Assembly: GCF_003369915.1 (NCBI RefSeq)
Contig: NC_046673.1
Span: 24,171,718 to 24,235,717, forward strand
From: Drosophila miranda
Lineage: Eukaryota; Arthropoda; Insecta; Diptera; Drosophilidae
Length of the DNA stretch: 64,000 nt
Reading direction: 5' to 3'
Positions 1 through 13,796 of this stretch are shown in pieces. A program made the translations under genes and the position numbers. The notes below the pieces were generated by a model, which did not search any database, was not told the origin of the DNA, and saw only the letters and a list, made by a program, of their open reading frames with translations. How positions within the stretch are numbered: the first letter of the stretch is position 1; the number at the start of each line of letters is the position of its first letter.

Positions 1-1290
1 CGCGCTTTTTCGCTTTCTCTCTCTCTCACACACACACACACTCTTCCTCGTGCAGTGTACGCCTTCTGGCGGAAGAGAGCCATACTGACTGAGTATGTAG
101 AGCAGCGGCCCTAGCTGCGGCTCACAACTCGTCAAATCGTAGTCGTAGAAAAATTCCTGAGTGAAAGAACAAAGGCCAAAAAAATTGGATGCCCTCTGCC
201 AAGACTTGTCCGTCTCTGGGTACCCATCCCACTTGACCAGGTATTCCAACTTCGAGAAAAAAAAACCACACAAACCATTAAAGACAGCAGCAGCCCAACG
301 TCTAAATCAACAGAGTTGACACATAGTGATATTTTTTGTATAGGGGGCAACTCTGCGCTTTTAAGCCCAGTACTCACATCTGAAAAAAGTGTATGCGAGC
401 ACAATCAGGGTTTTTATTCGTACTAAAAGGACAAGAAATTTCTGCTAATGAAATACCAACTAATACTCGAAAAGCAGGCAATGGTATTTGATGGTATTTG
501 TTGGTATCTTGCTAGCAGAGAGGCAGAGGCCTAGAGACCCTCTGTTCTTCAAATGAACGGCAGAAAGAAACAGCATAGTGCCACCTTACGACGGAAGCCA
601 CTAAAGCCAAGGAGTTGCAACAATTGGGGCTTTGGCAGTCGGGGCCATCCGTCCGGGGTTTTACGACCGACTGCAACTAGCATTAAAGTTAGCGTCCAGC
701 GTCCAGCGGCCAGTGGGCAGGAGTGATCAGGAAGGGAGACTGGAGTATAATAATAAATTTCATCAAGTCACCAAGTTTCGTAATATGCCACACGTATGTC
801 ATTAATCTTCAGTTTTGAGCTAAATTTGATGAATTAGTGGCCAATGGACATGGACGAACAAAACAAGCAGAGGCAAAGCAAAGGGGGGGATGTATGCAGG
901 ATGCTGACAGGAGCTGCTCGACCAGCGTAGGACCCGGACAGGAAGGCATTAAGTTTGCCTGGCAGCTGACGACAGGCAGCGATGCTCGGGCAGGATATCA
1001 ATAAAGCCAGGGCCGGTCTTCACACAGAAAGCCTATAAGACATCCCCGCAAACACACTCACACACACACGTATGAGCACACATTGATACACACACACACA
1101 CACACTTGACATGTCCTGCCTTTGATTTGGGTTCAGCACTCTCCCCAGCACATTCCCCTCTCAGCCAGGACTTCGGCTTCCGTCTTCTCGTGTGGGAAAG
1201 AGCAGAGAGGAGAGAGGAGAGGAGTCAAAAGAAGTTTAACTAAAATAATAAAAGTCAAACACTGTACAAACAGCTTTGGCCTTAACGACA

Positions 1291-1292
<2 letters not shown>

Positions 1293-1329
<37 letters not shown>
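1293..1329. repeat. (TG)n microsatellite
   Basis: About 18 uninterrupted TG units, the longest dinucleotide run in the first part of the window. It explains the valine/cysteine-rich and threonine/histidine-rich open frames read through it on the two strands. Confidence 0.95.
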
Positions 1330-1332
<3 letters not shown>

Positions 1333-1865
1333 GGTGTGCATATGCGTGTGCGTCTGGATAAAGTTTCCTCAAAGAAAAGTTCGTCCTAGTCTGGGTGCTG
1401 GGTGTTGGGTGTTGGTTTCATGTGCGTGTTGCCTTTAATTGATATGCTAATGAGTGAACCGAAAGCCCTCGATTTGTTTTCCTCTGCCTTGATTCTGTGG
1501 AAAACAATTAGCCGGAAAAACCAGCAGCAGCAGGGAAGCAGAAGCTGTAGTAAAGAAGTGGCTGTGGAGGCTGTGGAATGTACAGATGATCTCTGTCTCT
1601 GCCAATAACACAGGCTCCTGTTCAATCCGTTCGATTAGCAGAATAATAAATTAATTTGAGTGAACTCTTTCTAGGATTATTTGATATATTACCAACCATT
1701 CGACTTAAGTTTAAGAGAGAGCGTTACCAAATGCTGAATGAGTGCGGTTCGATGCAAACGGCTATACAAAATGGCGAATATATACGGGTATACGAGTGCT
1801 GAATCATGCCCAAGCAATGTAGTTGGATTTGGAATCTTACGACCTAGAAGGGTCTCGCTTTTCGA

Positions 1866-1940
1866 TCTGCGTTGTGCGTCATAAAAAACGCCCCATAGAA
1901 TAGCTCTTTGGTCCCTCATGCAACATCTTGGTATTGTTAG
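1866..1940 (-). repeat. Dispersed repeat copy A (matches 54.6 kb)
   Basis: Read on the minus strand, this stretch aligns with 54585-54660 on the plus strand. Both contain a block reading roughly 'agggaccaaa', then 'agct', 'ttct', 'tgg' and 'tatgacgc', preceded by 'atgttgca'. Translated, both give the pattern RDQ(R/K)A(I/V)LW followed by FYDAQ. I do not recognise the element; it could be a transposon remnant or a decayed coding exon. Confidence 0.5.
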
Positions 1941-4900
1941 ATCAAAAAAGTTTCCCTGAATTCTTCTGTAAAGTATCGACAGCTTTTTCTGCTCTAACTT
2001 TCATTATTTCGGTAAGTCAGGTATCTCGGTTTATTCAGTTTAGTTTAGGTTCAGTTTCCTTGGGCCATATTTTTAGCAAGGCAGGGCAAAAAATGCACCA
2101 AATGGGCCAAAAGGAACTTGAGCAATGACCATTCATTTTCTTGCACTTGCCCCAGATCCTTGTGGAGGGGAGGCCCTCCACTCCACCCCTCTAAAGATGC
2201 TTTGCAATTGTTTCTCTATTCTTGTTGCTCTTCTGTTTTCTTCTCTTTTCTTTTCTTCTGTTCTGTTCTGTTCTGCTCTGTTCCGTTCTGGTTTCTTTTT
2301 CTCCTTTCTCTGGCAACGATTTCTCTTCTTCTGGTACGTTGGCTGCGCCATTACTTTTGCTTTAACTTGCACTTAGCCGCTGACAAAGCAGCTGCAACAT
2401 TGAGGCAGCCGCCCCCTCTAATAGGGAGGATGGGTGGATGGCAGCGGGGGAACGTGCATCATTACTCTTGGCAGGCGCAGTGGAGCGCATGAGTTGACAA
2501 CTCCAACTCCAGTGTATTGGCCACCATCATCCTGTCCTGTCCTGTCCTGTCCTCTCCTGTCCTGCCCTGAGAGGACAAATATTGCACATGTCATTCGACG
2601 TGACCCTATAACAGTGCTGCCAGAAATATATTTTTGCAACCCTATAAGAAAAGGTTTATATCTATGGATATATGTATCTACATGTATGTATATTCTTGGA
2701 AGCTTCTTGGAACCAAGATATATCTTGGGCTCGTTCTCCAATTAGATCCTTCTTTATTTCTCTCCCATGGATCATATATCAAGCCAGATTTCCCGGTACT
2801 CTTGTTTTCCCACTGCCTCCGCCAGTGATTGCCTTTTGGGGCCAGGCGACATTGACATCTCCGAGAACTTTTGGCTATGACTTATTCATGTCAACCGCTG
2901 ACAAACGGCGGCCAACTGCAGATGAAACCAAGCCTGCAACGGAATCGAAATCGAAATCGAAATCGAAGATGGTGATGACGATGGAGTTCGAGTTGGAGTC
3001 CAGGAGATGGGGATGCAGATGGAGATTGAAGGCTCAGTCTTCGACTCCGACTTCAATCAGCCTTAAAGTCAGCAGGAGGAGCAGAAGCCATGCACATGAA
3101 GGGTGCCAGAAATCACTTTTCCTTACTAATGAACTGTCACACGCACAGGGAGGTTGGCTCTAGCTCTCACTCACTCACCTACCTATACCTATACCTATAC
3201 CTCTACCACTACCTCTGGCTTTTTCTGTGTGCGTGTGTGTGGGATACTCTCTTTCGTCTGAAGTGCTCATATATCTTTCAGGCGCTTCGGGCGCTTCAGT
3301 CGGGGCGCTTAAATTACACTAAATCACAGCCAAACAAATTGAATTTTAAGTTGGCCATAGAAAAACCGCAATGCAGCCGCCTTCTGGATGGAAATCACTT
3401 GAAAAGGCCACAAGGGCGGTGTGTGCAGGGGGGCGGGCAGTCAGCAGAGGTCCTTGCCAAAATGACGAAGCATCCAGCAGCAGCAGAAGCAGGAGCAGGA
3501 GCACTCTCTGGTCTGCGGCCCTCCTTCAGGTGTCTTTCATCTTCATCTTATTGTATTTTTGAGGCAGCCCACCCGCAACCACCCGCAACCACCCGCAACA
3601 GACATTAGGCTGACAAACAATGCGGCCATCCTACTCCTTTTTGGCCGTGTTTGGCCAGATTGATGTCAGGCGGCAGCCAACACTCGAAATTGCACTCGGT
3701 GGCCAGCATCGGAATCTAGGGGAGGAGGAGAAGAAGCACTGGTAGTGGCAGTGGCAGTGGCAGTGGCAGTGGATGGAGCAGATGCAGGACAAGAAGCCAG
3801 AGCAGCACTTGGCTATGCTAAAAAGCGGAAAAGTAAGTATTCAGCAGCAGCAGCCACGAGCAGCTACGAACCGGAAGCGGAAGCGGAAACGGAAGAGGCA
3901 CCAACACAGCCACAGCCCTAGCCACAACCTCGACTATGGCGCTGACACTGTGACTAAGTGAAATTATTGAACAAATTATGCATTTCTCCGGATAGCAGCC
4001 ATTATATTGAGGGGTTTTACCGAATAACGATTAAAGAAAATATTCGAAAATCACTTGAGAGTATCTTGGGGATAGGGATAGGATAGATCTCCCTGCGAAA
4101 TTTCCCAAAAATAAATTTCAATTCGAATTCGATACAGACCCAGTAGTCTGGTTTTTCCCTTTAGGGCATTCCATCATTCCCTCGGCGATCCTGCGGGACC
4201 TTACTGGCCCTGGCTCTTATCCCTCATCCCTCTTTTGGCCACTCGACTCCACTCCACTCCACTCCACTCCATTCCACCACTCCTCTCCTCTTCTTGTTTG
4301 GCGGCGGCGGCGTTGACTAACGAACACTATCAGTTAAATCTTGAAATTGCACTTGGCAAGCGTTCAACATGCCGCACCTTCTTTGGTGGCGCCACTCCTG
4401 GCCGCATCTGCATTCTGCTCCTGCTCGCCGCATTGGCATGGTTGACATGCAAACATCCAGCCCAGGGAAAGGACCAGCAGCAGGACGACACCACTTAGCA
4501 AAGCTGTCCCCCAGGTGGGGGACTCCAGCTCCAGTGGATTCTGAGGAGTGGAGCTTGAGCGAGAGAGTGATTGAGGGGATGCAGGGGATACAGGGGATCC
4601 AAGGTGGGGGGCATTCCAAATTGCTTCGCATTACACGCCGTTCAGGGCGCGAAGGATGTTCCGAGCCCTGCTCGACTGCAAATCTTTTGTGCCTCTCTTG
4701 GCGCCTCGTGTCTTGGCTTTTTGCGCGATTTTCATTTCATTTTTCGGTTCGTTTTTTTTTAACTGCTCGCCGCAGATGCTATCAATATTTATCTTCCTCT
4801 TCCGTTGGCTCTTGTTCTCTTGGTGGCAAGGACCTGGTCGTGCCACCGCCACCGCACCGCCACTTCTTTCACTGTGTGTTGTTCCTCCCTTCTTTTTTGC

Positions 4901-7900
4901 AACAATATTTTTCCCTGAGATTTCATATCATTTATCAGGCTCGACGACAAATTTGTCATTCTGAATCTGTCAATTTCTGCTTTATTAATATTATACGAGG
5001 GCCAGGCCACCAGACCAGACCAGATCCGATCCGACCAGACCAGACCAGACCCTTCTTTTGATGCTGCTTGTGGCACCTTCTCTCTCTCTCTCTGTCTCTC
5101 TGTCTCTCTGTGCGTCACTGGCTGGAATTTTCACTTACTGAGATTTGATGAGCCCACAAAACGCCTTCGACTTGGCCTGCCTTACAGCCCAGGCATGCCA
5201 CAACCATGCCCCAACCAACCGCACACACACATGCCACATGCTGACGTGGGCGTGGCTGTCAGGCAGTTGACTTGCTGCTGACAGTTGTCTCTGTGTGGAG
5301 TCCCCTTCTGTGTGTGTGCTTGTGTGTCACCTGTGTGGTAGAGGCAGCAACTTAGAAGAAGAATTGTTGCCCCATTGCGATGGGCGGACTGGAGAAGCGG
5401 AGGAGAGGCGTGGAGGATGGATAGATGGAGATGCTGCTCGATTTATTGCCTGCCCCTGCCCCAGCCGCATCACCCCACATGGAAATGCTCGCATAATTCA
5501 GCAGATGAGTTTTTAGTTGACAGCTGGAGGCGGTAATGAAGGGGGCGTGACCCACGGACACAACCCAAAAGCAGCCTGGCCTAATTGAGTTGGTACTCAG
5601 GCCGGTACAGTGGGCCATGGGTATGAGTGATAATAGATAAACATATATGTTCATAAATATTTCCAGCATTGGTTTTCCTTCGAATGAGATCTCTTTAGAC
5701 ATCATTTGAGCTTTGTTTTACTCCCTCTAAAGTGGAGATAAAGTGATGAAAAGTGCTCCTTCTCTTCAACTATCAGACAGCGAATATTCTCAGATACATG
5801 TGTCTATTGGCTCGTCGTTTTGCAGCCAGTGATGACTGTACCCAACCCGACCACGGCAGAGCCATAATTCATGAAAATTGCCAAACGATTTCTAATCAAA
5901 TCGAGCGTAGTGCTGTGAGAAATATAATGCCATAAACAGACTTTTTGGCACGACATATAATTTTGTTCACTCCCCCCTACTGAGGGGAAGGGGGAGGTGG
6001 GAATCCACCTGGTTGAGCGAGAAAAAAATTGCAAACGTTTACGCCAGTGAATTTTATTGATGGCATAAATAACGAAATAAAAAGGGACACCGGAACATCG
6101 CCCTTCGCAAACACACAGTTAATGGCAGGTGAAGGTTGGTGGTCGAGGGTAGAGGGTAGAGGCAGGAGTACATATGTTTCGGGGCTAAGATGGGATCCCA
6201 TCAACCCTTGGCCTCCCCCTATCCGCCTTCTGCTTTTGGCCGCTCTTGATTATGGCCAGCTGCTGGACAGGACATTGCCTAATCCGGTTGTTGTTGGGCA
6301 TTGTCCTTGTCCCATGTCCTTCGCACATCAATTCACTACCTCCCTCCCGCCCGTCTGAAATGTTGTTAAATTGACATTTCCTCGAGGTCTTTCCTCCTCA
6401 ACTTTTTCTAATAACATAAACATGCCACATACTCAACGAAAGAGACGGCCATAGACAGTGCGAAAGAGAGGCCAGATATATAGAGGGAGCGAGAGCGAGA
6501 GCTCCCCGTTTGCCACCATAAACCAATCAAAGAATAATTCAATGAATTTTTATTGCCAAATTATGTTAAAAGTGATTTGAATGCGACAAATGCGAGGGCC
6601 ATTTATGGAGATTATGATGATGGCAGCGGGTAAGCGAATAGGAAGGGGAATGGGAGGGGGGAATGGGGATGGCAAAGGAGTGAAAGTAAAAGCCAACGGC
6701 AGATAACTGTTTTTTTTTATATTTGTTAGAAGCAGTTCCCATTGAAAATGGGCCTAAGATTCCAGCACAATCCAATATCCTTAATATTCTTCAGCATTCT
6801 TCCAGCATAGTCATCCAGCCCCCGTTTATCCCTCATGTGTTCCGTGTGTATTCCCATTCTTCCCAATTCAAAGTCGCTCTTTCTATGGCCTATGCTGTTC
6901 CCCTGCCATTTGGCTGACTAAACTGTGGATCTTCATTATTCAGTACAAAATGTTCTTTAGCCAATTAAATTTTGGTATCTTTCTGACAGCGCAAACACCT
7001 CCACTGGATGCCCTCCCCTCTCTGAAAGTGTATCATTAACAAAAACGACAACAACAAAGGATGATAGTTTGCCAGGGGGTTGGGGTGTGGCGGGCTGGGG
7101 GTTGGTAGGATGTAGGTTGAAATATTTTTGGTTTTGGCACAAAGTTTTTCTGATTGTTGTTCTTGGTTGTTCTGGCAACAACTTTCCTGTTGACAGTCAG
7201 GCAGGCAGCAGGCAGCTCCTTTCGCCTTGACAATACTCCCTTTCTCTCTCTATCTTTGGCTCTCTATCTCTCTCCAGCGAACTCCACCTTTCTCGCTCCC
7301 TCCCTTGTTGTGTGTGCTTACATATTTCTCGTCAACTTGAGGGACAACAACTGGGAGAAGCCTGTGCAAATTAATTTAAGCGCCGCATGCAACGAACTTG
7401 CACGCAAAGCAAAAGTCTCCTCTTCGCACCTTGTCGCTGCAGGCCCCTCCTCCGGGGACACCACCAGACCCGCCTGGCTAAAGGTGACGTCTGAGATGTT
7501 GACGTGACACGAAAACTTCAAGTCAAGATTCTCCGTTTATTTGATGTACGCAGAGATGTGTATATCCTTGGGGAAAATGGACAATTACCAGCCTTGATGC
7601 CTCACCAAAACTGTGAGAGCATCACGGTATCAACCCCATTCGTGATTACGTATACGCAGCGTTGCTCATTAGAATGCCTCAGCAGCCTGTCAATGATACA
7701 GCTCCCAATCCACATACCCATAACCTCTCCCGCTCCCACGAAACAGCCGAAACTTTTCACATATTTGCTTAGAACACTGTCTGCAATAAATCATATGCAG
7801 CCCCTGTGCCTGTCCCTGTCCTTTTTTCCAGCCGCTTTTCCCGCCGCTAGTAGTAGTTATCTAGTTGTTGTTTCTTCATCTTCACTAAATGGGAAAAGTT

Positions 7901-9262
7901 CAACTTAATTAGCGCTTTTGGGCATAAAGTTTTTGCCACCCCCCTCCGTTCACTCGTTTTTTTCGCTGGGAAATCGCCTACGAAAATACAAAAAAAAAAA
8001 GTCAATAACAACCAGGCACATTTGGTCTGGCAAACAGCAAAGTGAAAATAACGTTAAAGGTATAGACGGATAATGGGATCAGAAGACACTACTTCTCGCA
8101 GCTTCCTGTTACTTTGCTCCGTCCTTGGATACACCTACTATTTATAGTAGGGTATCTATGCAGTAGTTCAGTGGGTAATATAGCAGGTATTCATGTTACC
8201 AGCTGCCGTACCGAGGAGTCATCACTGGCCTACGTATACGGACCGCCCGCCTCCCATCCTGTGTTAAAGTCAATAGCAATTGCAATCCAAATCCGAAAGT
8301 TCTACGACCAAAGACCAACTTGAAATGGGGAACTCTTGGGCTAATGTGGCACGCTGTCTGTCTCTCTGTCTGTCTGTCTGCTTACTCGGAATCGTTGTAG
8401 TTTTTGCTCCAGCAGCTGCCTGCGAGCTGTTTGTTGAGAGAGAGCATTATGCAGGCTCGCCCAAGCACAAGACACCAAAAACCAACAACCAACAACAAAC
8501 AACCAACAACCAACAATGGCCAAGAACAAAATGCAGCGAGGACTGAGCTGGCCGGGGAGTCTCCCGCTAAGAGGCCAAAGGGGCAAAAGAAGGAGAGAGA
8601 AAAATCAAATAAATAAACATTCATGTAGAGGAATGTTGCATGCAACTAGGCACCATACACACACACACACACACACACATGCATGGCGAGGACTCCACTC
8701 ATTGTCCTTCCATGGCTGCTGCTGCTGTGTCTGTGGCTGGGGCAGTGAGGCAACGAAGCGATGGAGACTGGAGACTGGAGAAGGAAAGTTTTTGTGCCGC
8801 AAGGCTGCTTCAAATGTTTTATAGGTGATAGAAAAATATTTTGCGAACGTGATGAGAATTTATCGTTTTGCCATCGGGCGAGCAACATCAAATGGACTGG
8901 AGCACAAAAAGCGAATATCGACAGCATCCTGGACCCCAGGATGGAGCCCCAGCAAAATATGGCATCCACAGAGTCCTGGCAACGGCAACGGCAACGGCAA
9001 CGCTTAAATAAACTGACTGTAAATGATATGAGGTTGCCGCCTGGATGCATGCGGCGGGACTCCTTAACTGTTGCCACACATTTCAGGCGGGAGATGCCAC
9101 ATCCTGTACTACTGGATACTCCCTCTATAGTCCCCACGAGGATCACGATTGGCGGAACTAATTAATTTCAATTGGGTTTTCCACTGAAATTTAGTCGGAC
9201 ATTAGACCAATCGAACGAAGGCTTGTCCGTCCACTGTCCAAATGCTTACACCTGCAGCTATA

Positions 9263-9294
9263 GCTCCAGCTGCAGGAGCTCCTGGAGCTGGAGC
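9263..9294. repeat. Imperfect palindrome
   Basis: Nine-base arms GCTCCAGCT (9263-9271) and AGCTGGAGC (9286-9294) flank a 14-base centre that itself contains the palindrome AGGAGCTCCT. It could form a nested hairpin. No gene is attached to it. Confidence 0.6.
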
Positions 9295-11696
9295 TTCTGG
9301 AAATGTCCATCTATCTATAGCCTTTCCTTTCTTGGACTTGGATTGGACCTGGCTACTTGTCCATTAATTCCAGTTTGGTTTTCTTTTCCAGTTCAGAGCT
9401 CTAATTAATATTCATTTGTCTCCTCAGAACCCACTCCACTCCGCTCTTCCCTGTTGGAGACAGCAGATTGGAGCATAGCCCAGAGCCAGGAGCCAGGGAG
9501 CCAGGGAGCCAAGGAGCCAGGATATTTGCAGTTGAAGACAAAACGATTCTGGACCAAAGACTGACACATTTGAAGAACTTAACAAACCGTAAGAAATGAA
9601 CATTAAACGGGATGTGGACGAACTCCTCTGTGTTTGTGTGTGCCAGGCTCTCTCTCTCTCTCTCTCTCTCTGTCTCACTCTCTCTTTCTGTGTGTGTGTG
9701 TGTGTGTGACTCCTCAGGGCTCTTCTTAGCTCCTCTGGCTGTATCTTTGATTGTACTGCTGCTCGAATGGGTCGTAGGGGGAGTGCGTTTGGGATTGGTA
9801 TTGGGGTATTGGGGTGTTGGGATTGGGATTGGGAGAGCCTTCTGGTGGGGTTGTGTGAAGGTCGCTGGCAGGTCAACGTCTACGTCTCAGCCAGCAATTC
9901 AAATAAAGTCCTCGACAGCAATGAACCTTTACAAATTGAAACGATGATCCTTCTGGGGGCAAGACGACACATTTTTGACACTTGCGGTGGCGGGTGCCGG
10001 TCTGGTCTGCGTGTGGACATTGTTGACTTTTTGTTATTTGTTCGCTTGTTAACTTTAAACGCTGTAAATGGCTTTGAAAACTGCCAGAACCCAGTGAGAG
10101 AGAAAAGAGAAAGAGGGTTAGAGATGAAAGCGTGTGCTCCTATTCTTTGTGGGAGAATTACCAGAAATGGAAGAGTTCATCACCAGGGCAGTGGCAGTGG
10201 CAGAGGCAGAGGCTCACGGCGTGTTTGTTTCCACCAACAAATTGGACACAAATAAAAATACTATTGACACAGTTTGTCAAAATGCCAAACTGTCCTTTGT
10301 CGCTTGTCCCTTTTCCCTTGTCCTCCTGCCTGTCCCTCTCTCTCCCTTTCTCTGTGGGTATTGTGTTCAGTCCTGTTCTGTTTGCCCATCGAAATAAGCT
10401 TGATAGAGTTGTTATGGCTGCTGCCATTTGTGCTCATCGCTGTTGATTTGTTTTGGGCTCCTCAAGGGGATACCGGGACTGCGACTGGGACCGAGGTCCG
10501 GGTTAAAAGGGGCCAAGAGAAATGAACAGTCCTCGTTCCAGTCCTCGTTCTCGTTCTCGTTCCCGTTCCCGTTCTCGTTCTCCTCTTCGTCCAGTGGAGT
10601 GTATTAAATGTTTGTTCAAAAAGTTACCTCCCCTCTGGCATCTGGCATTTGGCTTCTGGCAGCCCCCCCTGCGCCCCGTGCCCCCCGTGCCCCCCGTGCC
10701 CCCTTGACAATGACGAAGTGTTGACAAATGTGTTAAGGGATTTGCGGTCGGTTGGGCTCGCTCATTCGCATTGATGCTCCCTCTCTCCCGCTCTCTGTCC
10801 GTGTCTATGGGTTTTGATTCGATTCTCTCATCCACTGACAATTACGCTTGAAAACTATAAATCAATGATCCACTGGCCATCCACTAGCCATCCAGCGAGT
10901 CTCTGGCTAATAGAAAAAGGTCCCAACTTTGGCCGCTCTGGCAATGGCAGATGCAATTCATGTGCCACTTGGCCCGTAAATCCACCTCAGGCATACAGAA
11001 GGTCATAACCATTGAACGAGTTTGCCAGTTATGCTAAATATTCCTTCTTTTGATGGATGGAAAATCAGAGAGAGAAAGGTAATCTTTACTGTAATTTGTA
11101 CATGTGGAAAGCTCATCTGACATTCCAGTTTCGCAGATATACTCGGTATATAGGTACATATACGTATCTCTAGGTACTTTGTGGCTTATGGTTCCACCTT
11201 AATCTTTCCACATATGGCAGGGACAGGCTCATGCACACGGTTGTCCGTGGCCCAAAACTGTATTTAACACTCAACAAAGACCGCATTAAGTGTCCCGGAC
11301 AAAGGCTGAAGGACCAGCACCCAGACCCAGAAGCAGAAGCAGAAGCAGAGGCAGGAGAACCACGGGGAGCCAGTAGCCAGGAGCCAGCAACCAGGGGCGG
11401 GACTTTGGCGGTGGCGGTGGCTGTGGCTGTGGGTGGTGTGGAGTGGAGTGGACAAAGTTTTGCCGGCATTGAATTGCATTTAATGCATGGCCAACATAAT
11501 TTTAATGAGTTTTTGCTCTTAATCCGTTTGCAAGATGTTGTCAATGAGCCTGTGGCTCCTCCGGCTGCCCCTCCGCTGCTGTCCCCTCTCCCCCTCCCCC
11601 ACCGCCACCCCTCTCGCGGCACTGGCAGCGGTTTTTATTTCCCTTCTCGGTTGCTTTCCGGCTGTGCATTTTTCCGCTGTTTTTTCCCTGTTTTGT

Positions 11697-11783
11697 ATAC
11701 CCTTGCTGGCGGAGGGTATATCCGATACGTATTCCTCGCATAAAGGCCATGAATATGCAAGGGTATCTTCAGCTTCGGCCAGC
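11697..11783 (+). repeat. Short dispersed repeat, TACCCTTGC...GCTTCGGC type
   Basis: The stretch starts with a TACCCTTGC...GGGTATA inverted end and finishes with 'agggtatcttcagcttcggcc'. Related ends recur near 57120-57181, 60499-60707 and 61698-61719. It looks like a small internally deleted member of a transposable-element family common in Drosophila intergenic DNA. Family name not assigned. Confidence 0.5.
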
Positions 11784-12640
11784 CTTTTGGGCACTTTCCT
11801 TCGTTTTTTTGTTGTTTGTTTGTAAAATTCTTTCATAATGCGCTGCCGACGGCCTGTCAGCATGTGAGTGTATTTGTCTGTATATATTACGCTGTGTGTG
11901 TATTTGTGTGTGTGTGCTCATGTTTTCTTTCTATCTGCGCTGCAACAATTTCCCTTATGGCCCCTGGCAGCCTTGCAGCCTCCTTTGCGCTCCCCCCTCA
12001 CACACTGCTCCATCCACTGCTCCACTGTTTGCTATAATTTTCCGCTTTTTTGCAGCATTTTAATTTGATTCGAGAGAACAGAAGAACAGAACAGGCTTGC
12101 TCCCCCCCCCCCCCTCCACCGTATACACGTATCATTTTTCAAGAGACTGTGTCCCATTCTCGATGGACTCGATCCGTTCTGTTCGGTTCCGTGCCGTTGG
12201 TCTCTGGGCTCTTTGGCGTGACACTTTTCCGGTTTTCGTTCGCTTTTGTTGCCACCAAAAGCACTCGCTTTTGGGCATTTGCAGTGTTTAATCTTGGCAA
12301 CGAGAATGCCAGCTGCCAAAAGAGATTTCTACTGCCAAAGCGAAAGCTAAAGCCAAAGCGAAAGCCAAAGCGAAAGCCAAAGCCAAAGCAAACCCCAAGA
12401 CGATGCCCGAGCTGAAGCTGAAATCTCAAGGCTCAGGGCTCAGAGCCGAAATACCGAAATCAGAATGATTGAAATGCCTTCCAATTAACCAATTAATGCC
12501 GTTGCTTTGTGCGGGTCTTCCCTGCTACGGGGATCAGGGGTCCTCTATGGCCAGTGCGGAATGCCCCCAGTTGGAGGCAAATACGCAATCAAAGCGCATT
12601 TCGGGGCAATGCTAAGAATTTTGACCTAAGAACAACGGGC

Positions 12641-12643
<3 letters not shown>

Positions 12644-12682
<39 letters not shown>
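12644..12682. repeat. (CTG)13 trinucleotide repeat
   Basis: Thirteen uninterrupted CTG units. The leucine or glutamine homopolymer frames crossing it have no splice signals or start context supporting a gene. Confidence 0.95.
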
Positions 12683-12685
<3 letters not shown>

Positions 12686-13574
12686 CTGGTCGATGGCTGT
12701 TGCGGTTGCCCCCAAAATCAAAATCAAAATCAAAGCGCGCCAAAGCACAAGCAACCAAACCCAAAGGAAGTGATCAAAAGGTGGAGCAGGAGGCAAGGGA
12801 AGAGAAACGGAAAAAAACTGTTGCATACTTTGGCGGGCAGCGGGAAAATGTAAAATATTTTCAATTAATTCGCCGCGGCACAATTTCATTTCAATTTCAA
12901 TCCCGCATTTTTGGCAAAAGAATTAGAATATTTCCATTTGAATCTGCCTTTCATCTCGCCGGCCAGCGTCTACTCGCCTCTGCTCGCCTCTACCCTGCCC
13001 TCCCCCAACCATCCGCCAACCCTTTTTTGTGGCTTTCATTTAATTTTGACTGCCTCTTGTTTGTGCAACACTTGAGAGAACGCAGGAGCCACGACCCAGG
13101 AGCCAGGCGCCAGGACCCCGCACCCAGGACCCTGGTTTCCCACTCCCACTCCGTCTCCGAATCTCTTCTTCGTTTTCTTGCGGGAAAACTAATAACTTTC
13201 CCCTTTGCTTTTCCGGTTCTTGTTTATTCATGAGTTTGATTTCTGTGGCCGACCCAAAGACTTCTGTAACTTTTTGAGCCGCTCAGGTGAAAGTTCAGCG
13301 TATTCTTAGGGGTTGTGCCAGGGGTTGCCAAGAAAATCAGACGCATTGAGGCCGGCAAAACGCATAATTATTGTACTTGTACCCCCAGTGCAGACCAGCA
13401 GAGAATTATCAAGGAGTGTTATCGGAAGGACTGCTAAGATCAGAGCCATAAATCCTATCGTATATCGGATCCCAACTGATATGACAGCTGAGTAAATGCA
13501 GAACTGATAAAAGACAAGAATCACACAAAAGACACAAAAATTTACAAAATATTGAGTGCAAGGCATTCGTTTAG

Positions 13575-13612
13575 TTATATATCAAAACCCCCAATGGAAT
13601 CTCTCATTCAGT
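13575..13612 (+). promoter_or_regulatory. TATA plus Inr core promoter of the 13.8 kb gene
   Basis: A TATATA box lies in 'ttatatat' at 13575-13582, and an initiator TCAGTA begins at 13608, placing the predicted start (the A) at about 13610. The spacing of about 31-33 bases is the canonical TATA-to-start distance in Drosophila. From 13610 no ATG occurs before the one at 13797, which supports that start codon. Confidence 0.7.
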
Positions 13613-13796
13613 ACAAACGCTGAACGTGAAAGGAACACTTCGTAGATTCCCAGTGACTATTTAACATACATACATATATATTTTACTACAAATTTACCTG
13701 AACAAACCAAAAGGTAAAAAAAAAGCAAACAAGTTTTGAATATTTGTGTAAAAGTGTTTTCTAAAAATAATTCTTCAAGGGTCAACTAACGAAGAG

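Larger units (their letters stand above)
1..13560. other. Gene-poor region rich in simple repeats
   Basis: I see no supported coding gene here. Open frames are short, overlap on both strands and follow low-complexity DNA. Notable contents are CA runs near 30-50, 1058-1105 and 8655-8684, a TG run at 1293-1329, CCTGT units near 2530-2570, CTATAC units near 3183-3212, GGCAGT units at 3741-3773, CACTC units near 4247-4275, CT then TG runs near 9650-9710, TTCTCG/TTCCCG units near 10538-10582 and a CTG tract at 12644-12682. Two stretches are listed separately: a dispersed repeat copy near 1866-1940 and a repeat-family fragment near 11697-11783. Confidence 0.6.

Noticed and set aside
4369..5061. 230-codon plus-strand frame
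   Set aside because: Low-complexity, S/R/P-rich translation with unrelated overlapping frames on both strands, and no conserved motif.
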